Positions 7,754 through 14,622 of a DNA stretch of 43,146 nt are shown here, piece after piece. The stretch covers positions 1 through 43,146 of the forward strand of contig JAOACB010000018.1 in assembly GCA_026418055.1 (NCBI GenBank). The letters are read 5' to 3'. Below the pieces are notes generated by a model. It ran no database searches. It was not told the origin of the DNA and was given only the letters and a program-made list of their open reading frames with translations. This stretch comes from Fimbriimonadales bacterium (GTDB taxonomy: Bacteria; Armatimonadota; Fimbriimonadia; Fimbriimonadales; Fimbriimonadaceae). A program made the position numbers and the translations under genes. Numbering within the stretch: position 1 is the first letter of the stretch; the number at the start of each line of letters is the position of its first letter.

Positions 7754-9240
7754 TCGGACGTCCCGTCGTCCGCTTCCGCTTCGCCGACGGTCTTCTGGAC
7801 GAGCAGACGCTGGATCCGGCGCCCGTCGGTCTGTTCGACGGTGAAACGGTAGCCGTCCGCGTCGATCGACTCGCCCTGCTTCGGCTGCCGTCCGAACAGT
7901 CCGAACACGTAACCGCCAACCGTGTCGAACTCCTCGCTCTCGAACGACGAGCCGATCTCGCGGTTCAGGTCGTCCAGGTGGGTCTTGCCCTCGACGAGCC
8001 AGCCCTCCGGCCGCTCGACCACTTCCGGCTCCTCGCGGTCGTACTCGTCGACGATGTCGCCCACCAGCTCCTCGACGATGTCCTCGATCGTCACGATGCC
8101 CGACGTTCCGCCGAACTCGTCCTGCACCACGGCCATCTGCGATCGGCTGGCCCGCATCTCCTTCAGCAGCTCCTGCAGGGGCTTGTTTTCCGGCACGAAC
8201 AGCGCGGGGCGCATCAGCTTGCGGAGGTTCACCGGCTTGCCCTCCGCCACCGCCATCAGCAGGTCCTTGGCGTGCACGATGCCCACGATCTGGTCGTCGG
8301 TGTCCTCGTAAACGGGGATGCGCGAGTGTCCCGACTCCCGGATGAGCGCCACCACCTCCTCCGGGGGCGTGTCCACGGGCACGGCGTCGAGGTCCACGCG
8401 CGGGGTCATCACCTCGCGCGCCACGGTGTCCGCGAACTCGAACACCGAGTGCAGCATCTCCTTCTCCTCGCTCTCGATGTCGCCGGTCTCCTGCGCCGTG
8501 TCCACCAGCGTCTTGATCTCCTCCTCGGCGGACGTCGGCCCGGCCAGGCTCGCCGTGCGGCCGAACCGGACGGTGAACACGGAAGCCAAGCCCGCCACCA
8601 GCTTGGCCAAGGGGGAGAACAGCACCGACGCGGCGAGGATGGGCCGGTGCGTGGCCAGGGCGACCCGTTGCGGCGCCACCTCGGCGTAGGCGCGCGGCAC
8701 CATCTCCACGATCAGGCCTGCGAGGGCGATCGGCAGCAGCAGCGCGAGCGCCACCAGCACCGTTTCGACGAAGCCTGGCGTCCATCCCAAACGGCGGCCG
8801 AGGGCCTCGGCGAGCCCCGGCGCCAGCCAGAGGCACACCAGGAACAGGCTCAGCCGCAGCGTGTGGATGGCCAGGGTGACGGCAGCCAGGTGGCGGCTGC
8901 GGTCCTGCACCAGCGTCTGCAGACGGGCGTCGCCGCCCTTGCGCTTCTCTGCGGCCAGCTTCACGTGGATCGGCTTGAGCATCTGCAGCGCAGCCTCGGC
9001 GGACGCGTACACGGCATTCAGGAACAGGATGCCCACGATGGCAAAGACCGGCACCCAAGGGGACATGCCGCCCGCCGCGGCCGACGCGCCGGACAGGGGC
9101 CTGCCCCCCTGAGCCAGCAACAGGCCCGCGGCGCCCAACAGAGCGGCCAGCACGGCCGCTGCGCGGTTCTGCGTCCGTCGGTGGACGTCGTCCAACCGAC
9201 GGTCTCGTTCGGGAGGTTTGTCTTCGGATCGTTCGTTCAT
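7750..9240 (-). CDS. HlyC/CorC (CNNM) family transporter-associated membrane protein
   Basis: The domain order is typical of CorC/CNNM proteins, which are linked to Mg2+/Co2+ export. A DUF21/CNNM membrane domain lies at about residues 60-240 with several hydrophobic helices. A CBS pair follows at about 265-390, containing VAREVMTPRVDLDAV and GHSRIPVYEDTDDQIVGIVH. A C-terminal CorC_HlyC domain occupies about 405-490. The product is 496 residues from the ATG at 9240. Residues 25-45 form an additional hydrophobic segment ahead of the DUF21 domain. Its start overlaps the stop of the kinase/phosphatase gene by ATGA (9237-9240), and its stop overlaps the STN gene start by ATGA. A corC next to ybeY is a common bacterial arrangement. 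Confidence 0.92.
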   Translation of the reverse strand: MNERSEDKPPERDRRLDDVHRRTQNRAAAVLAALLGAAGLLLAQGGRPLSGASAAAGGMSPWVPVFAIVGILFLNAVYASAEAALQMLKPIHVKLAAEKRKGGDARLQTLVQDRSRHLAAVTLAIHTLRLSLFLVCLWLAPGLAEALGRRLGWTPGFVETVLVALALLLPIALAGLIVEMVPRAYAEVAPQRVALATHRPILAASVLFSPLAKLVAGLASVFTVRFGRTASLAGPTSAEEEIKTLVDTAQETGDIESEEKEMLHSVFEFADTVAREVMTPRVDLDAVPVDTPPEEVVALIRESGHSRIPVYEDTDDQIVGIVHAKDLLMAVAEGKPVNLRKLMRPALFVPENKPLQELLKEMRASRSQMAVVQDEFGGTSGIVTIEDIVEELVGDIVDEYDREEPEVVERPEGWLVEGKTHLDDLNREIGSSFESEEFDTVGGYVFGLFGRQPKQGESIDADGYRFTVEQTDGRRIQRLLVQKTVGEAEADDGTSE

Positions 9241-9950
9241 CGCGGAAGGTAGGCGCCGAACAGGATCAGTCCGAGGATCACTCCGACCGCAGCGCCCAGG
9301 GTCAGCTCGAACACCGTGTGGATCTTGGCTTCCCAGCGGCTCTGCGCCACCAGGCACGCCAGCAGGATGGCGATCGCGCTCACGATCGGCCGGTCCGTCA
9401 GGAACATGATCGACGTGGCGAAGAAGAAGCCGTAAGCGGCGTGCCCGCTCACCAGCCCCCCCTGCAGAACCTGGCCGTGCTTGCCCATCGCCTTGCCGAT
9501 CACGACGACGAGGAACACCAGAAAGCACCCGAAAACGATGCGCACCGGGGCTGTGACGCCGACGGACTCGCTGACCAGGCTGAGCTTGATCTCCTCCCAG
9601 CGGTTCTCCTCCAGGATCAGCAGCGAGCCGACCACCAGCGCCACGATCGTCGTGATCAGCACCGCTCCGGCGGCGATGTCCTTGGCGAACTTCGCCAGGG
9701 GATGGTATCGGGGCTCCACCAGGTCCACCGTGGCCTCGATCGCGCTGTTGAACATCTCGGCGACCAGCACGAGCGAAACCGTGAAGATCAGGATCATCAG
9801 CTCGCGCAGGCGCAGCCCGAAGAAGATGCCCAGCAGCACCACCGTGAGCACCACGTAGATGTGGAACCGCATGTGCCGCTGGGTGCGGAATGTGTACACC
9901 AGCCCGCGAAGAGCCACCTTGAACGGCCCGACCAGGTCGCGCTGGCTCAT
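9237..9950 (-). CDS. DgkA-type lipid kinase fused to a PAP2-type phosphatase domain
   Basis: The 237-residue protein joins two opposing activities. Residues about 1-115 are a prokaryotic DgkA domain (diacylglycerol or undecaprenol kinase) with the EMFNSAIEATVD active-site helix (65-76) and a FAKDIAAGAVL helix (88-98). Residues about 130-237 are PAP2-like: SGH at 168-170 and SRWEAKIH at 204-211 match phosphatase motifs 2 and 3. The first motif (KxxxxxxRP) is not clear; Lys153 in IGKAMGK may be its remnant. The first SGH residue is preceded by Val rather than Pro. The ATG at 9950 overlaps the ybeY stop by ATGA. The substrate is uncertain; undecaprenol and its phosphate are likely in a ybeY/dgkA context. 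Confidence 0.88.
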   Translation of the reverse strand: MSQRDLVGPFKVALRGLVYTFRTQRHMRFHIYVVLTVVLLGIFFGLRLRELMILIFTVSLVLVAEMFNSAIEATVDLVEPRYHPLAKFAKDIAAGAVLITTIVALVVGSLLILEENRWEEIKLSLVSESVGVTAPVRIVFGCFLVFLVVVIGKAMGKHGQVLQGGLVSGHAAYGFFFATSIMFLTDRPIVSAIAILLACLVAQSRWEAKIHTVFELTLGAAVGVILGLILFGAYLPR

Positions 9951-10423
9951 CGCGCGGCCTCCTCGTGCAGCGAGACCCACTCGGGATCCACGGGCAGGCC
10001 GCAGAGCTCCGCCATGCGGGCCATCTCGGCCTGCATGCGCGCCCGGTCGTCCTCCGCTTCGTCGTCGAACCCTGCCAGGTGCAGCGCCGCGTGGATCGCC
10101 AGGTAGGCGACCTCGACCTCGGGCGCGATGCCTCGCGCCCTGGCCTGCCGACGGGCGGTCTCCAGGGAGATCGCCACGTCCCCCAGGGGCGCTCCGGGAA
10201 AGTCGGGCCCTGGGAAGGTGAGCACGTCCGTCGGCTCGTTCAGGCCGCGGAACCGGGCGTTCAGCTCCCGGATGCCACGGTCGTCGGTCCACAGAAGCGA
10301 GACCTGGCCTCGCAGGCCGTGCTCCCGAAGGGTGCGAAGGAAGGCCGACTTGGCCGGGGAGGTGCGGACCCGGACCGTGCAACCTCGCGTGCACGAAACG
10401 GTGGCTGAAGGGTCAGGGTCCAT
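9947..10423 (-). CDS. ybeY: YbeY endoribonuclease / rRNA maturation factor
   Basis: YbeY is a metal-dependent single-strand endoribonuclease in 16S rRNA maturation and ribosome quality control. The 158-residue product has the LNxxFRG...PTDVLTFP block with Arg59 and the GDVAISLETA strand. The zinc motif, normally HGxLHLxGYDH, reads HAALHLAGFDD here: His111 and His115 are kept, but the third histidine is Asp121. The start is ATG at 10423; no clear Shine-Dalgarno site precedes it, and no other start exists in frame before the fold begins. It heads a block in which every gene overlaps the next by four bases (ybeY, dgkA-PAP2, corC, STN protein), so this block is probably one transcript. Confidence 0.9.
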   Translation of the reverse strand: MDPDPSATVSCTRGCTVRVRTSPAKSAFLRTLREHGLRGQVSLLWTDDRGIRELNARFRGLNEPTDVLTFPGPDFPGAPLGDVAISLETARRQARARGIAPEVEVAYLAIHAALHLAGFDDEAEDDRARMQAEMARMAELCGLPVDPEWVSLHEEAAR

Positions 10424-10435
10424 AAGCGGTGCGGC

Positions 10436-10456
10436 CGGAGAACGGGCGGTTCTCCG
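10436..10456 (-). terminator. Hairpin between rpsU and ybeY
   Basis: CGGAGAAC and GTTCTCCG form a perfect 8-bp stem around a 5-base loop in the 115-base gap after rpsU. There is no T-run on either side, so a classical intrinsic terminator is not supported. It may stabilise the rpsU 3' end or weakly terminate. Confidence 0.4.
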
Positions 10457-10538
10457 ACGCGGGAAGCTGGCGCTGCAGGATGTCGCTTGCCATGCCCGGG
10501 GCGGGGGCGCAGGGCCTCTGCCGCGAGGAACGGAGCGC

Positions 10539-10706
10539 TCAGCGCGCGCGGGAGCGGCGCCGCTGGCGGCGGCGCTTCTCGCTCGGCTTCTCGTAGTGCG
10601 CGTGCTCCTTGAGCTCCCGGAGCAGGCCGCTCTGCTGCAGCTTCATGTTGAAGCGCTTGATCGCGGCGTCGATCGACTCTCCGGGTTGCACGATCACGTA
10701 AACCAA
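10539..10706 (-). CDS. rpsU: 30S ribosomal protein S21
   Basis: This is small-subunit protein S21, about 55 residues, needed for translation initiation. The sequence has the VYVIVQPGESIDAAIKRFN core and the very basic C-terminal tail (KRRRQRRRSRAR). The start is TTG at 10706: GGAGGAG lies 8 bases upstream, and the protein then begins exactly where S21 homologues do. A longer frame reaching 10760 would add a non-homologous leader inside the OGT gene and is not favoured. It has its own promoter (CATAAT at 10731-10736) at the end of the upstream glycosyltransferase gene, so it need not depend on that operon. Confidence 0.93.
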   Translation of the reverse strand: MVYVIVQPGESIDAAIKRFNMKLQQSGLLRELKEHAHYEKPSEKRRRQRRRSRAR

Positions 10707-10730
10707 GTTGTCTTCTCCTCCAGAGCCTCC

Positions 10731-10760
10731 ATTATGGTCGTTCGGTGGCCTTGGCCGCAA
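10731..10760 (-). promoter_or_regulatory. Promoter of rpsU
   Basis: On the minus strand TTGCGG (10760-10755) and CATAAT (10736-10731) are 18 bases apart. Transcription would start near 10724, giving a short leader of about 18 bases that contains the GGAGGAG ribosome binding site. The box overlaps the stop of the upstream OGT gene. Confidence 0.6.
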
Positions 10761-12474
10761 GGACCTCGAGAGCGTCGGACAGCGCTCCGCACCAAGCTTG
10801 CTCGTTGCAGAGCGGCGAATCGCGGAACTGTTCCACCCTGCGAGGCCGGTCGCCCAGCCCGCTCTCCAGCAGGCGCAGAGCCGTCGGGACGTACAGCTCG
10901 AGGCTGGAAGCCACCTCGTGCCCGAAGCCTGCCCAGCGCAGCAACGCCGCGGACATCCGGTGCGCGTAGCCCGGTCCCTCCAGGGTGGCGACCGGAACCC
11001 CCAGGGCCAGCGGGTCCAGGGTGGTGGTCGCTCCGGTGTATGGGAAGGCGTCCAGCACCAGGCTGGCCTCCGCGATCTCGCGCAAGGCCTCGCTCCGCCC
11101 CGCCCACGGCACGAAGCGCAGAGCCTCAGGGTTTCCCCCCGCCTCGGCGAACAGGCGCCTCACCCGCTCCCGGGCGCGCTCCGACCGCCAGGAGCCGTAC
11201 AGCAGGCGGATCTCGAGGCAGGGTGCCCGGGCGCTCAGCTTCGCCCACTGGCCGACGGCCGTCGGGCTGACCTTGGCGGGGTTGGCCAGCACCAGCGCCA
11301 CCGGGCGCCCGCGCTCGGGCCGCGCGCGGGGAGTCTCCTCCTCGCTCCAACACACGAACGGAGCGCTCAGCGTCAGCACCGATTCCGTGTACAGCGCGGC
11401 GTCCTCGCTCGGGGCGAGGAACGGATCGGCGATCATCGCGTCCATCTGCGGAAGGCCCGTCGTGCCCGGGAACCCCAGGAAGGCGGCCAGGGCGCGGGCT
11501 GGCTTGCGCGCCAGAGCCGGCAGGCGGCCGCCCGCGGTGTGGCCCGCTAGGTCGACCAGCACGTCCAGACCGTCCTCCGCCAGCGTGCCGGCCAGCCGCT
11601 CGTCGGGCATCCCCGCGACGTCCCGCCAGGCGTCCGCCAAGGAACGCAACCGATCGGTGCGTGCGTCTCGTCGTCCCGAGGCGTTGTAGGCGAACACCTC
11701 GATGCGGCTTCGGTCCAGTCCGCGGAACGCCGGCTCGATGAAGCGCCCGACCGGGTGCTCGCGCAGGTCGGGCGAGAGGAAGCCCACTCGGAGGCGCCCG
11801 CCGCGGGGGGTCCTCGGGCGCATCCTCGGAGCGGCGGCGTGCCGCATGCCCCAGAGCTGCGCCTTGCAGGTCAGCTCATCGGCGGGAAGCGCGTCCGAGC
11901 AAGGGATGGTGAACAGCAGGTTGCTCCAGGCGCCCTCGCGGTCGGGGTCGAGGGCGAGCGCCGTGGCGAAAGCCTCCAAAGCCTCGTCGACGCAGCCGGC
12001 CGCGCGGAGCGCGCAACCGAGCGCGTCCCAGGCGGCGGGTTGCGAGCGGTCCAACGCGAGGCACCGCTCGACGTCCTCGAGGGCTCCGTCCAGGTCGTCC
12101 ATGCCGAGCCTCGACAGCGAGCGGTTGAGCCAGGCGGGGGAGAACGATGGGTCGGCCTCCGTCGCCCGAGCGGCCGCCCGCTCGGCTTCGACCGCGGCGC
12201 CGCGATCCAGCAGCACGGCCGCCAAGGCGCTCCAGCCTGCGGCCCGTCGCGGCGCCAGCTCGCACGAGCGGCGCAGCGCCCGCTCGGCTTCGGAAGTCTC
12301 GCCCGATTCCCGCAACAGGACGCCCAGATTGCCCCAGGCCTCACCGTTGCAGGGATCCAGGCGCAAGCTGCGCCGCAGCAGCCCCACGGCCTCCCGCAGC
12401 CTCCCCGAGCCGTAGGCTTCCAGGGCCTGACGATGCAGTCGGTCGGATTGGCGGCTGGCTGGGAGACTGGGCAT
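10732..12474 (-). CDS. TPR protein with OGT/SPINDLY-type glycosyltransferase domain (paralogue 1)
   Basis: About four or five TPR repeats (residues 10-185) are followed by a glycosyltransferase family 41 domain of the O-GlcNAc transferase type. Visible motifs are LREHPVGRF, LVDLAGHTAGGRLP, the LANPAKVSP segment with the lysine equivalent to the sugar-nucleotide-binding Lys of human OGT, and LDAFPYTGATTT. It is the most diverged of three tandem paralogues: FNNP has become LANP, and the usual LVLK strand is IRLL. The likely role is transfer of a GlcNAc-like sugar to Ser/Thr of proteins. It starts 10 bases after paralogue 2 stops, so the two are one transcript. The target protein is not apparent in the window. 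Confidence 0.88.
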   Translation of the reverse strand: MPSLPASRQSDRLHRQALEAYGSGRLREAVGLLRRSLRLDPCNGEAWGNLGVLLRESGETSEAERALRRSCELAPRRAAGWSALAAVLLDRGAAVEAERAAARATEADPSFSPAWLNRSLSRLGMDDLDGALEDVERCLALDRSQPAAWDALGCALRAAGCVDEALEAFATALALDPDREGAWSNLLFTIPCSDALPADELTCKAQLWGMRHAAAPRMRPRTPRGGRLRVGFLSPDLREHPVGRFIEPAFRGLDRSRIEVFAYNASGRRDARTDRLRSLADAWRDVAGMPDERLAGTLAEDGLDVLVDLAGHTAGGRLPALARKPARALAAFLGFPGTTGLPQMDAMIADPFLAPSEDAALYTESVLTLSAPFVCWSEEETPRARPERGRPVALVLANPAKVSPTAVGQWAKLSARAPCLEIRLLYGSWRSERARERVRRLFAEAGGNPEALRFVPWAGRSEALREIAEASLVLDAFPYTGATTTLDPLALGVPVATLEGPGYAHRMSAALLRWAGFGHEVASSLELYVPTALRLLESGLGDRPRRVEQFRDSPLCNEQAWCGALSDALEVLAAKATERP

Positions 12475-12484
12475 GGTTCCGCGA

Positions 12485-14578
12485 TCAGGCCACGGCGCGT
12501 CGCGCTCCCTGGCGCAACAGGGCCTCGCACAGGTCTTGGAAGCTCCGGGCGAAGCGGGCGCCGTCGGCCATGGGAGAGGAGGCGGCGCGCTCGCACAGGT
12601 GGTCTCGCAACCCTGCCAGCCTACCGTCGTTGCGGGCCAGCTCGATCGCGAGGCGGACGTACTCCGAGCGGTCGCGCGCGACCAGTTCGCCGAGGCCGAC
12701 GCTCCGAAGGAAGCTCTCGCTGCAGCGGCCAGCGTAGCGGTCGCCGCGCAGCGTCAGCACCGGAACGCCCATCAAAAGGCTCTCGGCCGTGGTGGTGGCC
12801 CCTCCGTAGGGGAACGGATCCAGCGCCAGGTCGATCGAAGTGTAAAGGGCGAAGTGCGTGCGGCGATCCGTCGGCCCGAGGATCTGCAGCTGCTCCACCG
12901 AGACCCCGTGCCTCAGGAACCGCGCCGCGAACCACTCCGCCACCCTGGGCGAGCGGAAGGGCAGCGACTTGAGCACCAGCTGGCTGTGGGGAAGGGCCGT
13001 CAGGATCTCCGACCACACCGCGACGGTCTCGTCCGAGAGCTTCGCGGGGTTGTTGAAGCAACCGAAGCGGAAGCCGTCTCGGCCCAAGGCCGGGGGACGC
13101 TCGGTTTCGCGCGCCTCGGGCGGCACGCCCAGGCAGGCGAAGCACTCGGGCAACCGAGCGATCCGCTCGGTGTAGAACGGCTCGTCCTCGGGCGGCACCG
13201 TCGTGGAGTCCGCGATCAGGTAGTCGATCGCATCCAAACCGGTGGTCGCCGGGTAGCCGAGCCAGCTCGCTTGGACCGGCGCGGGTCGGAGGGAGAACAG
13301 CTGCAGGCTGTGGTGCGCCGTGTGCCCGGACAGGTCGACGAGGAGGTCGATGCCGTCCTCGCGCACCATCTCAGCGGCCTGGGCTGGCGTGAGCGGGTGG
13401 ATGTTGCGCCATCCTCCGGCCAGGGACCGCAACCTTGCGGACAGGTCGTCCTGCTCGTTGTGGTTGCTGTAGAGCACGACCTCGGCACGTTCGGCATCCC
13501 AGTTCTCGAGCAACGGCAACAGGAAGTAGCCGACGGGGTGTCGCCTCAGGTCTCCCGACACGAAGCCGATGCGGGGCCTCCTGGTTTCCTCCGGCTCGCG
13601 CCGCGCGGGAGGCAGCGGTCTCAGGGCGAACCGCTCGGCCCATGCCTTCGAGGCCTCCAGCAGGTCGGCCTGCGTGGTTGAGGAGAGGTACAGCCGGTGG
13701 AACAGCGCGTTCGAGGCTAGGCACGGGTCGTCCGGGGCCAGCGCCGACGCCTTCTCGAAGCAGGAGATGGCTTCACGGATCTCGGCGCACCCTGCCAGCA
13801 CGTTTCCCATGGTGTTGTAGGCTTCGGCGGCGTCCGGCTGCAGGCGGATGGCGGCCTGCGCAAGGCTCATCGCCTCGTCCAGGCGGCCCGTGGCCTGCAG
13901 CAGCGTGGCGAGGCCGGAGAGGGCCTTGGGATAGCGCGGCTCCAGGGCCAGCGCCCGCCGGTAGGCCTCCTCGGCGACTTCGAGCCTGCCTTGCACGGTG
14001 AGCGCGAGCGCGCGGTTGTTCCAGGCCTTGGCCTGCGCGGGCTCTAGGCGCAAGGCCTCGTCGATGGCCTCGGTCGCCTCGGCGATGCGGTTCAGTTCGA
14101 GCAGGGCCGAACCCAGGTTGTTCCAGCAGGCCGCCCAGTCGGCGCGCAGCTGCAGCGCCATGCGGTAGGCCGCCACCGCTTCGCTCCAACGCCTGCGCTC
14201 CAACTCCGCGTTGCCGAGGTTGTACCAAGCGTCCGCCAGCTCAGGGTTCAACTGGATCGCCTTCCGGCAGGCCTCCGCGGCGTCGTCGTGGCGGGACAGG
14301 CCCATCAGCGCCCCGCTCAGGTTGCTCCAGAACTCCGCCCTCGGTTCGCGCTCGATGGCCCCGCGGATGAGCCGCTCCGCCGCGGCGCAGTCGCCGGCCT
14401 GCAGGCGCAGCACGCCCAGCAGGTGCTGCGCGTCGGCCAGGTCAGGGTCGGCCGCGGCCGCGGCCTGGTAGCGTCGCTCGGCCTCGTCCAGCCGGCCGCG
14501 CTGGTGCGCCTCCAGGCCGAGCATCAGGTGTTTCCGGGCCTGGTCCCGAGAGCCGGGAAAGGGGCGAGGGGCGCTCAT
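12485..14578 (-). CDS. TPR protein with OGT/SPINDLY-type glycosyltransferase domain (paralogue 2)
   Basis: This is the longest of the three paralogues, 697 residues. About eight to nine TPR repeats occupy residues 15-300, with typical WxNLGxAL and ALxLxP helices. A complete family 41 domain follows with LRRHPVGYF, LSGHTAHHSLQLF, WLGYPATTGLDAIDY, FNNPAKLSD and LDPFPYGGATTT. The ATG at 14578 is preceded by an AT-rich patch that is unusual in this GC-rich DNA. GATAAT at 14598-14603 could be a -10 box giving a leader of about 13 bases. The frame stays open far upstream, but that part lies inside paralogue 3 and has no TPR character. It is probably a cytoplasmic protein O-glycosyltransferase. Confidence 0.92.
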   Translation of the reverse strand: MSAPRPFPGSRDQARKHLMLGLEAHQRGRLDEAERRYQAAAAADPDLADAQHLLGVLRLQAGDCAAAERLIRGAIEREPRAEFWSNLSGALMGLSRHDDAAEACRKAIQLNPELADAWYNLGNAELERRRWSEAVAAYRMALQLRADWAACWNNLGSALLELNRIAEATEAIDEALRLEPAQAKAWNNRALALTVQGRLEVAEEAYRRALALEPRYPKALSGLATLLQATGRLDEAMSLAQAAIRLQPDAAEAYNTMGNVLAGCAEIREAISCFEKASALAPDDPCLASNALFHRLYLSSTTQADLLEASKAWAERFALRPLPPARREPEETRRPRIGFVSGDLRRHPVGYFLLPLLENWDAERAEVVLYSNHNEQDDLSARLRSLAGGWRNIHPLTPAQAAEMVREDGIDLLVDLSGHTAHHSLQLFSLRPAPVQASWLGYPATTGLDAIDYLIADSTTVPPEDEPFYTERIARLPECFACLGVPPEARETERPPALGRDGFRFGCFNNPAKLSDETVAVWSEILTALPHSQLVLKSLPFRSPRVAEWFAARFLRHGVSVEQLQILGPTDRRTHFALYTSIDLALDPFPYGGATTTAESLLMGVPVLTLRGDRYAGRCSESFLRSVGLGELVARDRSEYVRLAIELARNDGRLAGLRDHLCERAASSPMADGARFARSFQDLCEALLRQGARRAVA

Positions 14579-14597
14579 GATTTTGGGACTTAGCAAA

Positions 14598-14603
14598 ATT
14601 ATC
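14598..14603 (-). promoter_or_regulatory. -10 box before OGT paralogue 2
   Basis: GATAAT on the minus strand lies in a 44-base AT-rich gap and 19 bases before the ATG at 14578. The direct repeat ATCGGGAC occurs twice just upstream (near 14611 and 14642). This suggests an internal promoter of the OGT cluster. Confidence 0.4.
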
Positions 14604-14622
14604 GTGCAGGATCGGGACTTCC

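Noticed and set aside
5687-9058. A single 1123-residue protein across corC and the STN gene
   Set aside because: The upper part is out of frame with corC and low in sense. The ATGA overlap at 7750-7753 and a signal peptide place the real start at 7753.
10732-11300. Paralogue 1 of the OGT cluster taken as inactive because LVLK is replaced by IRLL
   Set aside because: The sugar-nucleotide-binding Lys of human OGT corresponds to the Lys in FNNPxK (LANPAKVSP here), which is kept. The changed Lys is not a known catalytic residue.
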